In this document: positions 52,099 through 60,710 of the stretch, piece after piece
How positions within the stretch are numbered: the first letter of the stretch is position 1
How the letters are laid out: every line of letters starts with the position of its first letter
Assembly: GCF_003751445.1 (NCBI RefSeq)
Contig: NZ_RJUU01000001.1
Span: 5,384,001-5,448,000 of the forward strand
Direction of reading: 5' to 3'
DNA: 64,000 nucleotides
Source: Streptomyces sp. 840.1
GTDB lineage: Bacteria; Actinomycetota; Actinomycetes; Streptomycetales; Streptomycetaceae
The notes under the pieces: generated by a model
The model's input: only the letters and a program-made list of their open reading frames with translations
Databases searched by the model: none
Told to the model about the DNA's origin: nothing
Translations under genes and position numbers: made by a program

Positions 52099-53580
52099 TC
52101 AGCTCGCCCCGGCGACCTCGTCCTCCTCGTACAGGCCCTTCAGGTCGCCGATACAGGCCTCGGCGACCTCCGCCGCGAACCGCGGACACATCCACGACTC
52201 CGCGCTGCGGGACTCCTCGGCCGGCGGGAACTCCTCCGGTGCCCAGAAGTGCGCCATGCCGTCGCGGAACTCCGCGCGCCGAAGGGGCGGGTGCTCGTCC
52301 TCGTGCAGGCACTCGGCGGGCAGCGGAGCCGCGGCGACGGCCCGCATCGTGGCCAGGACGCCCCGGGCGACGGAGAGGGGAGGGGCCGGGTACGCGTTCT
52401 GCACCGCCTGGTACGCCACGAGCAGCAGTACGGCGCGATCGCGGTCGTCGGACTGCTCGTGGCGCCGGGCCGCCCACAGACCCAGATCGTCGGCGTACTT
52501 CTCGTTCCAGTGCTTGTTGTCTGACCGCTCCACGAGCTTCTCGATGTCGAGCCGGCCGTCCGCGCGCAGGTACTCGGCGTCGGCGTGCGAGGTATCGCGC
52601 TCCCCGAAGAGGATCTCGTACCGCTCGCGCAGCTGCGCCAGTGTCTCGTCCGCGATCTCTCCCATGAGGACCGGGCACACCACTTTGTCGAGCGGGGCCG
52701 CCCCCCACGCGATGCGGCGCTGTTCGTAGATTCCCCGTCCGCCCGGACTGCTCAGCGTGATGCCGAGTTCCGCTGCGTTCGGCCCGCTGTTCGGCAGAGG
52801 AGGGTGCCCGTCGTGGGCGCAGTCGCCCTCGGCGAAGTGCGGCACCACCTGTTCCACCGACCTGATCAGGCTATCGAGTACGGACTTGGTGTGCACCGTG
52901 CCGGAGACCGCGTACCAGGTCACCGCCCGGACGACCATCAGCCGCCCGGCCCGGTCCGCCGGGGCCGCACAGGACAGCTCCACGGCCTGGCCGCTGATCT
53001 CGTCGTCGATGTCGGTCCACGGCTTCGGGTACCCGTGCAGCAGCGCCGCCAGGGTATCGATGCTGGCCTTTGCGTCCACCGGCAGCCGGGGCGGCACATC
53101 CGTGACCGACCCCGGGCGGACGATGTCGAGCGCGATCCGTGCGAACCCGGCCGCGTTGAGCGGGCACCGCCACTCGCTCCGGGGCCGGTCCTCCTCCCAG
53201 GCGGCCGTGTCGTCGGCTATCAGGAGGAGCAACTCGGCGAGCTGCTCGTCCTGATCGACGTCATGACTCTCGTACGGATGCGCGTCATGGGCGCAACCGT
53301 GCCCGCGCAGGGCCCTGTCGGCGGCTTCCAGGGCCGTCACGGCCTGCTCCGCGACCCCCGCACCGGGCAGCCAGGTGAGGTAGGGGGCCATCAGCGTCAG
53401 TCCGAGCGTCCAGACGTAGGCCGACTCACCGTCCGGGTCGGCGGTCAGCTCGGCAGCGCAGTCGAGCACCGACCGGTCGTAGCCTTCGTTCCGGCTCTCC
53501 TGGTAGTTCTCCCTCATGTCCTCCCAGGTATCGCTGAGTTCGTCGAGCATCATGTCGTCCATGTCCATCACGGTCTGCAT
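52099..53580 (-). CDS. Hypothetical protein
   Basis: 493 residues with no domain I can name. The N-terminus is acidic (MDDMMLDELSDTWEDMRENY), and helical stretches follow (LTLMAPYLTWLPGAGVAEQA, ELLLLIADDTAAWEEDRPRS). Three similar His/Asp-containing segments, CAHDAHPYESH, CAHDGHPPLPNSG and CLHEDEHPPLRRAEF, recur about 180 residues apart, suggesting internal duplication. It is convergent with the histidine phosphatase gene. The start at 53580 is uncertain. Function unknown. Confidence 0.7.
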   Translation of the reverse strand: MQTVMDMDDMMLDELSDTWEDMRENYQESRNEGYDRSVLDCAAELTADPDGESAYVWTLGLTLMAPYLTWLPGAGVAEQAVTALEAADRALRGHGCAHDAHPYESHDVDQDEQLAELLLLIADDTAAWEEDRPRSEWRCPLNAAGFARIALDIVRPGSVTDVPPRLPVDAKASIDTLAALLHGYPKPWTDIDDEISGQAVELSCAAPADRAGRLMVVRAVTWYAVSGTVHTKSVLDSLIRSVEQVVPHFAEGDCAHDGHPPLPNSGPNAAELGITLSSPGGRGIYEQRRIAWGAAPLDKVVCPVLMGEIADETLAQLRERYEILFGERDTSHADAEYLRADGRLDIEKLVERSDNKHWNEKYADDLGLWAARRHEQSDDRDRAVLLLVAYQAVQNAYPAPPLSVARGVLATMRAVAAAPLPAECLHEDEHPPLRRAEFRDGMAHFWAPEEFPPAEESRSAESWMCPRFAAEVAEACIGDLKGLYEEDEVAGAS

Positions 53581-53645
53581 GACGCACGGCGTAGCCGGGG
53601 GAGTTCCCGTTCCCGCCGTTCCACGGCTCCGTGCGGTCCGGATTG

Positions 53646-53674
53646 TTTACAGTCCCGCGCGGCCGCGCTAGCCT
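53646..53674 (+). promoter_or_regulatory. Sigma-70-like promoter reading rightward into no gene
   Basis: TTTACA (53646-53651) and TAGCCT (53669-53674) with a 17-base spacer, resembling primary sigma factor promoters of Streptomyces. The palindrome at 53685-53698 lies just after it, as a repressor site would. No plus-strand gene follows: 150 bases on lie the GH92 terminator and its opposite-strand stop. Confidence 0.45.
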
Positions 53675-53684
53675 CCCCCACGAG

Positions 53685-53698
53685 TGGGAGCGCTCCCA
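53685..53698. promoter_or_regulatory. CebR-type operator TGGGAGCGCTCCCA
   Basis: A perfect 14-base palindrome identical to the CebR box that controls cellobiose and cellulase genes in Streptomyces. It sits 10 bases past the predicted -10 box at 53669-53674 and about 105 bases upstream of the minus-strand hypothetical gene start (53580). No cellulose or cellobiose gene is next to it. Confidence 0.7.
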
Positions 53699-53796
53699 GG
53701 CGCTGGCGGTCCGCGGCCTTCGGATACGTGCCCACCGGCGGTGAACCCGGTCCCGCCAACGGACTTGCCCGCACTGTGGGTGGGGGTGAGAACGCC

Positions 53797-53833
53797 GGAC
53801 GGCCGGCATCTCGTGGGGAGATACCGGCCGTCC
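53797..53833 (-). terminator. Terminator of the GH92 gene
   Basis: Outer arms GGACGGCCGG/CCGGCCGTCC with an inner ATCTC/GAGAT stem, separated by a C/A mismatch, 17 bases past the GH92 stop. Confidence 0.75.
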
Positions 53834-53850
53834 GTCGCGCTGTCGTACGG

Positions 53851-56800
53851 TCAGGAGATCAGCTCCACCTCCGCGAGCGTCGCCTCACCGTCGAGCACCA
53901 GCCGGTAGTGCGCGTAGGAGCCGGGGGACTTCACCGTGAAGGCCCTCGTCTGCTTGTCCCAGGCGAACGACTGGCCTGACTGCCTGTCCAGGTCCTTCCA
54001 GGTGGTGCCGTCCGGGGAACCCTGCACCACCCAGCCGCTCGGCGCCTTGTCCGCCGCGCCCGACGTCAGCGTGTACTGGACCGCGTTCGTCGCCGAGGGG
54101 ACCGGAAGCTCCACCGTGGTGACGGTGGCCGAGGTGGCCGAGGTGTTGTCGAAGAGGGCGCCCGAGCCCTTCAGGACGTCCTTCTTCGGAGCGGGCACCT
54201 TGTCGTCCTTGGTGATGGAGACCGGCGCCGCGTCCTTGCCGGTGCCCCAGGCCGACGGCTTCGGGCCCATGTCGAAGTCCAGCACGCCGCCCTTGGCCAG
54301 CAGGTCGTGCGGCAGCGAGGTGGAGGTCCACTTCTTGCCGTTGACCCTCAGGCCCTGGACGTAGATGTTCTTCGCGCTGTTCTTCGGCGCCCTGACGACC
54401 AGGTCGTGGCCGTTCTCCAGGTGCACGGTGGTCTTGGTGAACAGCGGGGAGCCGATCGCGTACTCGCCGCTGCCCATGACCAGCGGGTAGAAGCCGAGCG
54501 AGGAGAAGAGGTACCAGGCCGACTGCTCGCCGTTGTCCTCGTCGCCGTGGTAGCCCTGGCCGATCTCGCTGCCCGTGTACAGGCGGCCGAGGACCTCGCG
54601 GACCTTCTCCTGCGTCTTGTACGGCTGCGAGGCCGCGTCGTACATGTACGTGACGTGGTGGGCGACCTGGTTGCTGTGGCCGTACTGGCCCATCCGTACG
54701 TCACGGGCCTCCGTCATCTCGTGGATGACGCCGCCGTAGCTGCCGACGAACTCCGGGCCCGCCGTCTCGGGGGTGGCGAAGTACGTGTCCAGCTTCTTGG
54801 CCAGACCGTCCCGGCCGCCGTACAGGTTCGCCAGGCCCTTGCTGTCCTGCGGGGCGGTGAACGCGTAGCCCCAGCCGTTGGTCTCCGTGTAGTCGTAGCC
54901 CCACACGCGCGGGTCGTACCGGTCGGACGGCAGCCGCCAGTCGCCCTTGGCGTCCTTGCCCTGGAAGAAGCCCGCCTTGTCGTCGAACAGCTCCACGTAG
55001 TTGCGGGCCCGGTTCATGAAGTACTCGGACTCGTCCTTGTAGCGCTGCTTGTGCGTCTTCTTGTAGAGGGCCTGGCCCATCTGCGCGATGCCGTAGTCGT
55101 TGACGTAACCCTCCATCGACCAGGACATGCCCTCGTGGGTCGTGGTGTCGGCGTACCCGACGAACGGGGACGTCTCCATGCCCTTGCGGCCGACGCCGGA
55201 GGACGGCGGGACGACCGTGGCGTTCTTCAGGGCCGCGTCGTACGCCGCCTCGGCGTCGAACTTCACGCCCTTGACGTAGGCGTCGGCGAACGCGACGTCC
55301 GAGGAGGTGCCGGTCATCAGGTCCGAGTAGCCGGGCGAGGACCAGCGGGAGATCCAGCCGCCGTCCTTGTACTGCTGGACGAAGCCGTCCACCATCTCGC
55401 CGGCCTTCTTCGGGGTGAGGAAGGAGTACGCCGGCCACGTCGTGCGGTAGGTGTCCCAGAAGCCGTTGTTGACGTACACCTTGCCGTCGACGATCTTCGC
55501 GCCGGTGTGGGTCGGGGTGTCCGAGCCGACCTGCGGGGAGAACGGCGAGGCGTACTTGTCCTTCTTCCCGACCTTCTCGAAGCCCGAGTTCGGGTAGAGG
55601 TAGAGCCGGTACATGCTGGAGTACAGCGTGGTCAGCTGGTCGGTGGTCGCGCCCTCGACCTCGACCTTGCCCAGCAGGTCGTCCCAGGCGCCCCGGGCCT
55701 TGTTCTCGACCCGGTCGAAGGAGCGCGAGGCCGGGATCTCGGCGGCCAGGTTCTGCTTCGCCTGGTCGATGCTGATCAGCGAGGTGGCCAGGCGCAGGTT
55801 GACGGTACGGTCCTTGCCCGCGTCGAAGCGGAGGTAGCCGGTCACGTCGTCACCGCCGCCGCCGGAGAGCTTGCCGCTGCCGGTGACGCGCGCGTCGAAG
55901 ACGCCGTAGACGAACAGCCGGGTGGCACCGGTCGAGCCGCCGCTCTTCACGTCCGAGAAGCCGGTGAAGGAGCTCGTCTTCGGGTCGAGGGTGAGCCCGC
56001 CGTCGTTGGAGACGTTGTCGAAGACCATGCTCGCGTCCTTGCCCGGATACGTGAACCGCATCCGTGCCGCGTGGTCGGTCGGCGTCATCTCGGCCTTGAG
56101 GCCGTTCTCGAACGTGACCCCGTAGTAGTGGGGCCTCGCCGTCTCGTTGTCGTGCTTGAACGGCAGCGCGCGTGTCTTGCGGTCGGCGTCCGGGGTGCCG
56201 GACGCGACCGACGGCATCAGCTGGAAGGTCTGCCGGTCGCCCATCCAGGGGCTCGGCTCATGACTCGCGCTGAAGGCCTGCATGGTGGGCAGGTTGTCGT
56301 CGTTGTTCCCGCTCGCGTAGTCGTACAGCCAGCTGGTCGATCCGGCGTTGGTGACCGGGGTCCAGAAGTTGAAACCGTTGGGGACGGCGGTGGCGGGGAA
56401 GTTGTTGCCCCGGGAGAAGCTGCCGCTGGAGTTGGTGCCCCGGACGGTCGAGGCGTAGTCCGAGAGGTGCGCCTTGCGCTTCTCGGGGGCCTTCGGCGCG
56501 ATCTTGACGTCGTCGATCCAGCCCTGGAACTTCGACGGGCCCTTGGGGGAGTCGTACGCGACGAGGATCCGGTCGACCGTCTTGCCCGCGGCGACCGTGC
56601 CGATCGTTGCGTCGACCTTGTTCCACTGGTTGACGTACAGCCGCTTGGCGTCGGCCTGGCCCTGCGGGGTCAGCAGGCCGCCGTTGGAGTCGGTGGCGCG
56701 CAGCTCGCTCAGGTACGTGCCGTCGGTGAACGCCAGGTCCACGGCTACGTGGGTGGCCGGGTAGGACAGGTCCGTCTCGCCCATCTGGGGGTAGACCAGG

Positions 56801-57696
56801 TAGGAGAGTTCGGTGTCCCGGGTGACGGCGGTGTTGACGTCGAAGACCTTGTTGTACGAGTAGCCCCGCCCGTCCGCCTTGTGCGTTCCGGCGTAGCGCA
56901 GCGCCTTCTTCCCGGTGAAGCCGGCGCCGGCCTTGGCGGTGGGGGAGCCGGCGGGGCCCCGGTCGATCTGGCTGCGCATGTCGTCGGGGGCCGGGGTGGA
57001 GGTGTTCCCGTCGGAGAACTGGACGTCGGCGAGCTGGGTCGCGTCGCCGGCGCCGTTGTTCTTCGTGATGTCCAGGCGGAAGTGCTGGTAGGCCTTGTCC
57101 GCCGTGAAGTCGTAGGACTTGGTCTGGAAGCGCTCGGAGAAGGTCTGGCCGGTGCGGGAGTCCAGGTCCGTCCAGGTCTTGCCGTCCTCGGAGCCCTGCA
57201 GCGTCCAGTCCTTCGGGTCCCGTTCGTCGTGGTCGTCGGCCGAGGTCAGGGCGTACGTGACGACCTTGACCGGTTCGGAGAGATCGAACTCCGCCCACGC
57301 GGTGGGCTTGAACGACAGCCACTTCGTACCGGATTCACCGTCGACGAGGTTTTCCTTCACCTCACCGCCGCCGGTGTTCTCGTCGCTGGCGCGGACGTCT
57401 GTGACCTTGTCGGTGACATTGCCCGGTATTCCGGCGGAGAAGCCGCCATCGATACCCGATGTCCGCTTCTTTCCGTCGGGGCCTTCTTCGACGGTATTGC
57501 GCCAGTCCGGCTGCTTCTCGTCCTCTTCGAAGGACGAGCTGAAAGTCCGGTCGCCCGGGGGCCGGTGGCCCTTTTCCGCGGACCCGGCCGACTGAGCGGC
57601 GGCCGCGGTGGGGGCTGTCACGACCAGGATCAGTGAAGCCGCGATCAGCGCGGCCGTACCGTTTTGTCTCTTGCGAGAACCGTGTCGGGGCTGCAT
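53851..57696 (-). CDS. Secreted GH92 alpha-1,2-mannosidase with F5/8-type carbohydrate-binding domains
   Basis: 1281 residues. A signal peptide (QNGTAALIAASLILVVTAPT) ends near residue 35. An N-terminal F5/8 type C domain follows (WAEFDLSEPVKVVTYALTSA, about 75-230), then a spacer with a concanavalin-like part. A full GH92 fold runs from about 440: NNFPATAVPNGFNFWTPVTN, GFWDTYRTTWPAYSFLTPKK, and GYHGDEDNGEQSAWYLFSSL with the catalytic acids. A second F5/8-like domain closes the C-terminus (LPVPSATNAVQYTLTSGA). It trims alpha-mannose from glycans outside the cell. The start is the ATG at 57696, with GGAGG 11 bases upstream. A GACAACGTTGTC palindrome precedes it. It pairs functionally with EndoH and NgcEFG by inference. 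Confidence 0.93.
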   Translation of the reverse strand: MQPRHGSRKRQNGTAALIAASLILVVTAPTAAAAQSAGSAEKGHRPPGDRTFSSSFEEDEKQPDWRNTVEEGPDGKKRTSGIDGGFSAGIPGNVTDKVTDVRASDENTGGGEVKENLVDGESGTKWLSFKPTAWAEFDLSEPVKVVTYALTSADDHDERDPKDWTLQGSEDGKTWTDLDSRTGQTFSERFQTKSYDFTADKAYQHFRLDITKNNGAGDATQLADVQFSDGNTSTPAPDDMRSQIDRGPAGSPTAKAGAGFTGKKALRYAGTHKADGRGYSYNKVFDVNTAVTRDTELSYLVYPQMGETDLSYPATHVAVDLAFTDGTYLSELRATDSNGGLLTPQGQADAKRLYVNQWNKVDATIGTVAAGKTVDRILVAYDSPKGPSKFQGWIDDVKIAPKAPEKRKAHLSDYASTVRGTNSSGSFSRGNNFPATAVPNGFNFWTPVTNAGSTSWLYDYASGNNDDNLPTMQAFSASHEPSPWMGDRQTFQLMPSVASGTPDADRKTRALPFKHDNETARPHYYGVTFENGLKAEMTPTDHAARMRFTYPGKDASMVFDNVSNDGGLTLDPKTSSFTGFSDVKSGGSTGATRLFVYGVFDARVTGSGKLSGGGGDDVTGYLRFDAGKDRTVNLRLATSLISIDQAKQNLAAEIPASRSFDRVENKARGAWDDLLGKVEVEGATTDQLTTLYSSMYRLYLYPNSGFEKVGKKDKYASPFSPQVGSDTPTHTGAKIVDGKVYVNNGFWDTYRTTWPAYSFLTPKKAGEMVDGFVQQYKDGGWISRWSSPGYSDLMTGTSSDVAFADAYVKGVKFDAEAAYDAALKNATVVPPSSGVGRKGMETSPFVGYADTTTHEGMSWSMEGYVNDYGIAQMGQALYKKTHKQRYKDESEYFMNRARNYVELFDDKAGFFQGKDAKGDWRLPSDRYDPRVWGYDYTETNGWGYAFTAPQDSKGLANLYGGRDGLAKKLDTYFATPETAGPEFVGSYGGVIHEMTEARDVRMGQYGHSNQVAHHVTYMYDAASQPYKTQEKVREVLGRLYTGSEIGQGYHGDEDNGEQSAWYLFSSLGFYPLVMGSGEYAIGSPLFTKTTVHLENGHDLVVRAPKNSAKNIYVQGLRVNGKKWTSTSLPHDLLAKGGVLDFDMGPKPSAWGTGKDAAPVSITKDDKVPAPKKDVLKGSGALFDNTSATSATVTTVELPVPSATNAVQYTLTSGAADKAPSGWVVQGSPDGTTWKDLDRQSGQSFAWDKQTRAFTVKSPGSYAHYRLVLDGEATLAEVELIS

Positions 57697-57728
57697 GCCG
57701 AGCCATTCCTCCCGAGGAAGTGCACTTG

Positions 57729-57740
57729 GACAACGTTGTC
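57729..57740. promoter_or_regulatory. LacI-type palindrome GACAACGTTGTC upstream of the GH92 gene
   Basis: A perfect 12-base palindrome 33 bases before the GH92 start codon. Its AACGTT centre is typical of LacI-family operators in Streptomyces. No LacI gene is in the window. Confidence 0.55.
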
Positions 57741-58199
57741 AGAAGCGTGCGCAAGAACCAGTAGGAAGTGAAGTGCCTGGTGGTGTCAAGGGTGTTGGAT
57801 GGGAGCCCGCAGTCGAATCGACCGTATTGCGGAAATCGTTACATCCGGAGGAGGCCGTGCGGTGCCGTGGTATCAGCGAGGTCTCAACTCGGGAAAGACT
57901 GCCGTTCAAACCTGCATTCGATCTTGCTCAGTTGGGCGCAAGTGGACTATACCTGTCGGCGTCTGCACAGCATTTTTTCATCTGTGCGACAAGGGGGACA
58001 ACCGGGGCAGGGCAACTCGACGCGCCACAGGTGCGTCGGCTGGCCCCTCCCCCCGTACCCCCCACTGCAATGGCTAGCCTGAAATCTGCACCACCCAAGC
58101 GCAACTGACCGCGGTGGCGGGGCCCTTCGCCTGAGGCGAATATCGATGGGGCGACCGGTACAACACCGCCTGAGTCCTGGAGAAGGCGAGGACTTGAGC
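57741..58199. other. Intergenic region before ngcE
   Basis: 459 bases with no convincing gene. It must contain the ngcE promoter and leader. A GCACAG-N11-CTGTGC inverted repeat (57965-57987) with a T-run between the arms is the only clear structure. I found no DasR-type box by eye. Confidence 0.45.
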
Positions 58200-59642
58200 A
58201 TGGCATCCACCTCCGCCCGCAAGAATGAGGGCCTTGGCCGTCGCGACGTGATCAAGCGGTCTGCCGCACTCGGTCTGATCACGGTCCCGACAATGAGCTT
58301 CCTGTCGGCGTGTGCGAGTAGCGACAGCAGCAGCGACGACACGGTCAAGAAGGGCAAGACCAGCGCGAAGAACCCGCTGGGCGTCAACGACACGGCCGGC
58401 CTCGACGTGGTCATCTTCAACGGTGGCTTCGGTGAGCAGTACGCCATCGACGCGGAGAAGAAGTACAACGCCTCGTTCCCGAAGGCCAAGGTCAAGCACT
58501 CCGCGACGCAGAAGATCCAGTCGCAGCTGCAGCCGCGCTTCAACGGTGGCACCCCGCCGGACCTGATCGACAACTCGGGCGCCGAGCAGATGGACATGGG
58601 TGTCCTCGTCGGCAAGAAGCAGCTGCTCGACCTGACGCCGCTGATGGACGCCCCGTCCTTCGACGACCCGGCCAAGAAGGTCCGCGACACCCTGCGCCCG
58701 GGTGTCCTGGAGATGGGTCAGTTCGACGGCGACCCGGTCTGGATCATGTACTACGCGTACACCGTCTACGGCGTGTGGTACTCGCAGACCGCGCTGGAGG
58801 GCCTGGACGCCCAGTACCCCGAGAACTGGGACGACATGCTCGCCCTGTGCGAGAAGGCGAAGAAGAAGGGCATCGCCGGCTGGACCTACGCCGGTAAGTA
58901 CCCCTACTACCTTCCGTTCTCGCTCTACCCGTTCATCGCCAAGATCGGCGGCCGCGAGGTTCTCGACAAGATCGACAACCTGGAGCCGAACGCCTGGAAG
59001 GACCCGGCCGTCAAGGCCGCGTTCGAGGCGTACTACGAGCTGCAGCAGAAGGGGTACATCCTCAAGGGCACCACGGGCCTGACCCACATCCAGTCGCAGA
59101 CCGAGTGGACCAAGGGCAAGGCGCTCTTCCTCCCGAACGGTTCGTGGGTGGAGAACGAGGCCGCGCCGACCACGCCCAAGGACTTCAAGATGATGGTCGC
59201 GGCGCCGTCCGGCCTGGACTCGTCCGACAAGCTGCCCTTCGGCACCATCTGGGCCTCCGGCGGCGAGCCGTTCATCATCCCGGCCAAGGCGAAGAACCCC
59301 GAGGGCGGCATGGAGCAGCTGCGCATCATGCTCTCCGAGGAGTCCTCGAAGAACTTCACCAAGCAGGTCAAGTCGCTGAGCGCCTTCAACGGCGGCACCG
59401 ACGGACTGACCCTGTCCACCGCCATGCAGTCCGGCGTCGACGCCCTGAAGAAGGCCGGCGACAACGTGGTGAACCCGCGTATGCAGGACTGGTACGTGAA
59501 GCTCCAGAAGGAGCAGATCGGCGCCGGTCTCGGCGAGATGATGGCCGGGCGTCTGACGCCCGCCGAAGCCATCAAGAAGATCCAGGGCTACGCGGACGCC
59601 GCTGCCAAGGACCAGTCCATCAAGCACTACAAGCACCAGTGA
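58200..59642 (+). CDS. ngcE: NgcE-like N-acetylglucosamine/chitobiose-binding lipoprotein
   Basis: 480 residues, a binding protein of the NgcE type. The N-terminus GLGRRDVIKRSAALG has a twin-arginine motif and is followed by a lipobox LSAC (about 38-41), so it is exported folded and lipid anchored. The mature protein begins with a Ser-rich linker and then VVIFNGGFGEQYAIDAEKKY and PRFNGGTPPDLIDNSGAEQM. The ATG at 58200 is chosen over 58146 because AGGCGAGGA lies 7 bases before it and it starts the twin-arginine signal. NgcE of S. olivaceoviridis binds GlcNAc and chitobiose. It heads the operon with ngcF and ngcG. Confidence 0.9.
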   Translation: MASTSARKNEGLGRRDVIKRSAALGLITVPTMSFLSACASSDSSSDDTVKKGKTSAKNPLGVNDTAGLDVVIFNGGFGEQYAIDAEKKYNASFPKAKVKHSATQKIQSQLQPRFNGGTPPDLIDNSGAEQMDMGVLVGKKQLLDLTPLMDAPSFDDPAKKVRDTLRPGVLEMGQFDGDPVWIMYYAYTVYGVWYSQTALEGLDAQYPENWDDMLALCEKAKKKGIAGWTYAGKYPYYLPFSLYPFIAKIGGREVLDKIDNLEPNAWKDPAVKAAFEAYYELQQKGYILKGTTGLTHIQSQTEWTKGKALFLPNGSWVENEAAPTTPKDFKMMVAAPSGLDSSDKLPFGTIWASGGEPFIIPAKAKNPEGGMEQLRIMLSEESSKNFTKQVKSLSAFNGGTDGLTLSTAMQSGVDALKKAGDNVVNPRMQDWYVKLQKEQIGAGLGEMMAGRLTPAEAIKKIQGYADAAAKDQSIKHYKHQ

Positions 59643-59692
59643 GTAACCGTCACCAGCGGCGGCACCCGCGGAAAGATCGGGGTCGGTAAACG

Positions 59693-60616
59693 ATGCAGCA
59701 CGGCAAGTACCGCTTCATTGTGGGGTTCTTGGTAGTCCCACTGGTGTTGTACGCGGTCTTCGTCATCTGGCCGTTCATCCAGGCCATCTACTATTCGTTC
59801 ACGGACTGGACCGGTCTGAGTCCCGACTTCAAGATGGTCGGCTTCGACAACTACACCAGGATGCTCAAGGACGACATCTTCTGGAAGTCCTTGCAGCACA
59901 GCCTGGTGCTGGTGCTGGTGCTACCGCTGGTGACGCTGGGCCTCGCGCTCTTCTTCGCCTTCATGCTCAATGTCGGGGGCCGGCGGCGCAAGAACGCCGC
60001 GGTCTCCGGCGTGCGGGGTTCGGGTTTCTACAAGATCGCCTACTTCTTCCCGCAGGTGCTCTCGATCGTCATCGTCGCCCTGCTGTTCCAGTTCGCGTTC
60101 AACCCGCGCAGTGGAATGCTGAATTCGGCGCTCAAGGGAGTCGGTCTCGGTTCCATTCAGCCGGACTGGCTGGGCGATCCGAGTCTCGCGCTCATCTGCG
60201 TCATGTCGGTGCTGGTCTGGTCGACCGTCGGATTCTTCGTCGTTCTCTTCTCCGCCGGAATGGCGTCCATTCCCAAGGACTTCTACGAGGCGGCGCTCCT
60301 GGACGGGGCCAACCGCATCACGACGTTCTTCAGGATCACCCTGCCGCTGCTCTGGGACACCGTGCAGTCGGGCTGGGTCTACATGGGCATCCTGGCGCTC
60401 GGGGTCGAGGCCTTCACAGCGGTACAGGTCATGACGGTGGGCCCCGGCGGCCCCGACTACTCGAGCACCGTCCTGCCGCTGTACGTCTACCAGACGGCCT
60501 TCCGTGACGGTCAGGCCGGATACGCGACGACGATCGGTGTCGGACTGCTCATCATCACCATGGCGTTCGCCGCCATCGTGATGCGACTGGGCCGGCGCGA
60601 GCGGCTGGAGTTCTGA
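59693..60616 (+). CDS. ngcF: NgcF-like ABC transporter permease
   Basis: 307 residues, a MalF-type permease. Helices include FIVGFLVVPLVLYAVFVIWP (about 8-27) and VLVLVLPLVTLGLALFFAFM; the ATPase-contacting EAA loop is YEAALLDGANRITTFFRITL near residue 197. It forms the membrane channel with NgcG. The gene lies 50 bases after ngcE. No ATPase gene accompanies it, so MsiK is the likely energy source (inference from the family). Confidence 0.9.
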   Translation: MQHGKYRFIVGFLVVPLVLYAVFVIWPFIQAIYYSFTDWTGLSPDFKMVGFDNYTRMLKDDIFWKSLQHSLVLVLVLPLVTLGLALFFAFMLNVGGRRRKNAAVSGVRGSGFYKIAYFFPQVLSIVIVALLFQFAFNPRSGMLNSALKGVGLGSIQPDWLGDPSLALICVMSVLVWSTVGFFVVLFSAGMASIPKDFYEAALLDGANRITTFFRITLPLLWDTVQSGWVYMGILALGVEAFTAVQVMTVGPGGPDYSSTVLPLYVYQTAFRDGQAGYATTIGVGLLIITMAFAAIVMRLGRRERLEF

Positions 60617-60710
60617 TGCCGCGCTCCCCGGGGCGCGGTGCCCGGACTCCCAGCAGGCAAGACAGCCCGGCCGAGGCGGCCGGCTCGACAGTAGTACGAG
60701 GTGAGCGCAC

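Noticed and set aside
53684..53908. 74-codon plus-strand frame after the CebR-type operator
   Set aside because: It runs through the GH92 terminator and into the GH92 gene on the opposite strand, and has no ribosome site or motif.
54307..57636. 1109-residue plus-strand frame over the GH92 gene
   Set aside because: A shadow of the GH92 frame: no domain, and it covers a gene with clear catalytic and binding motifs.
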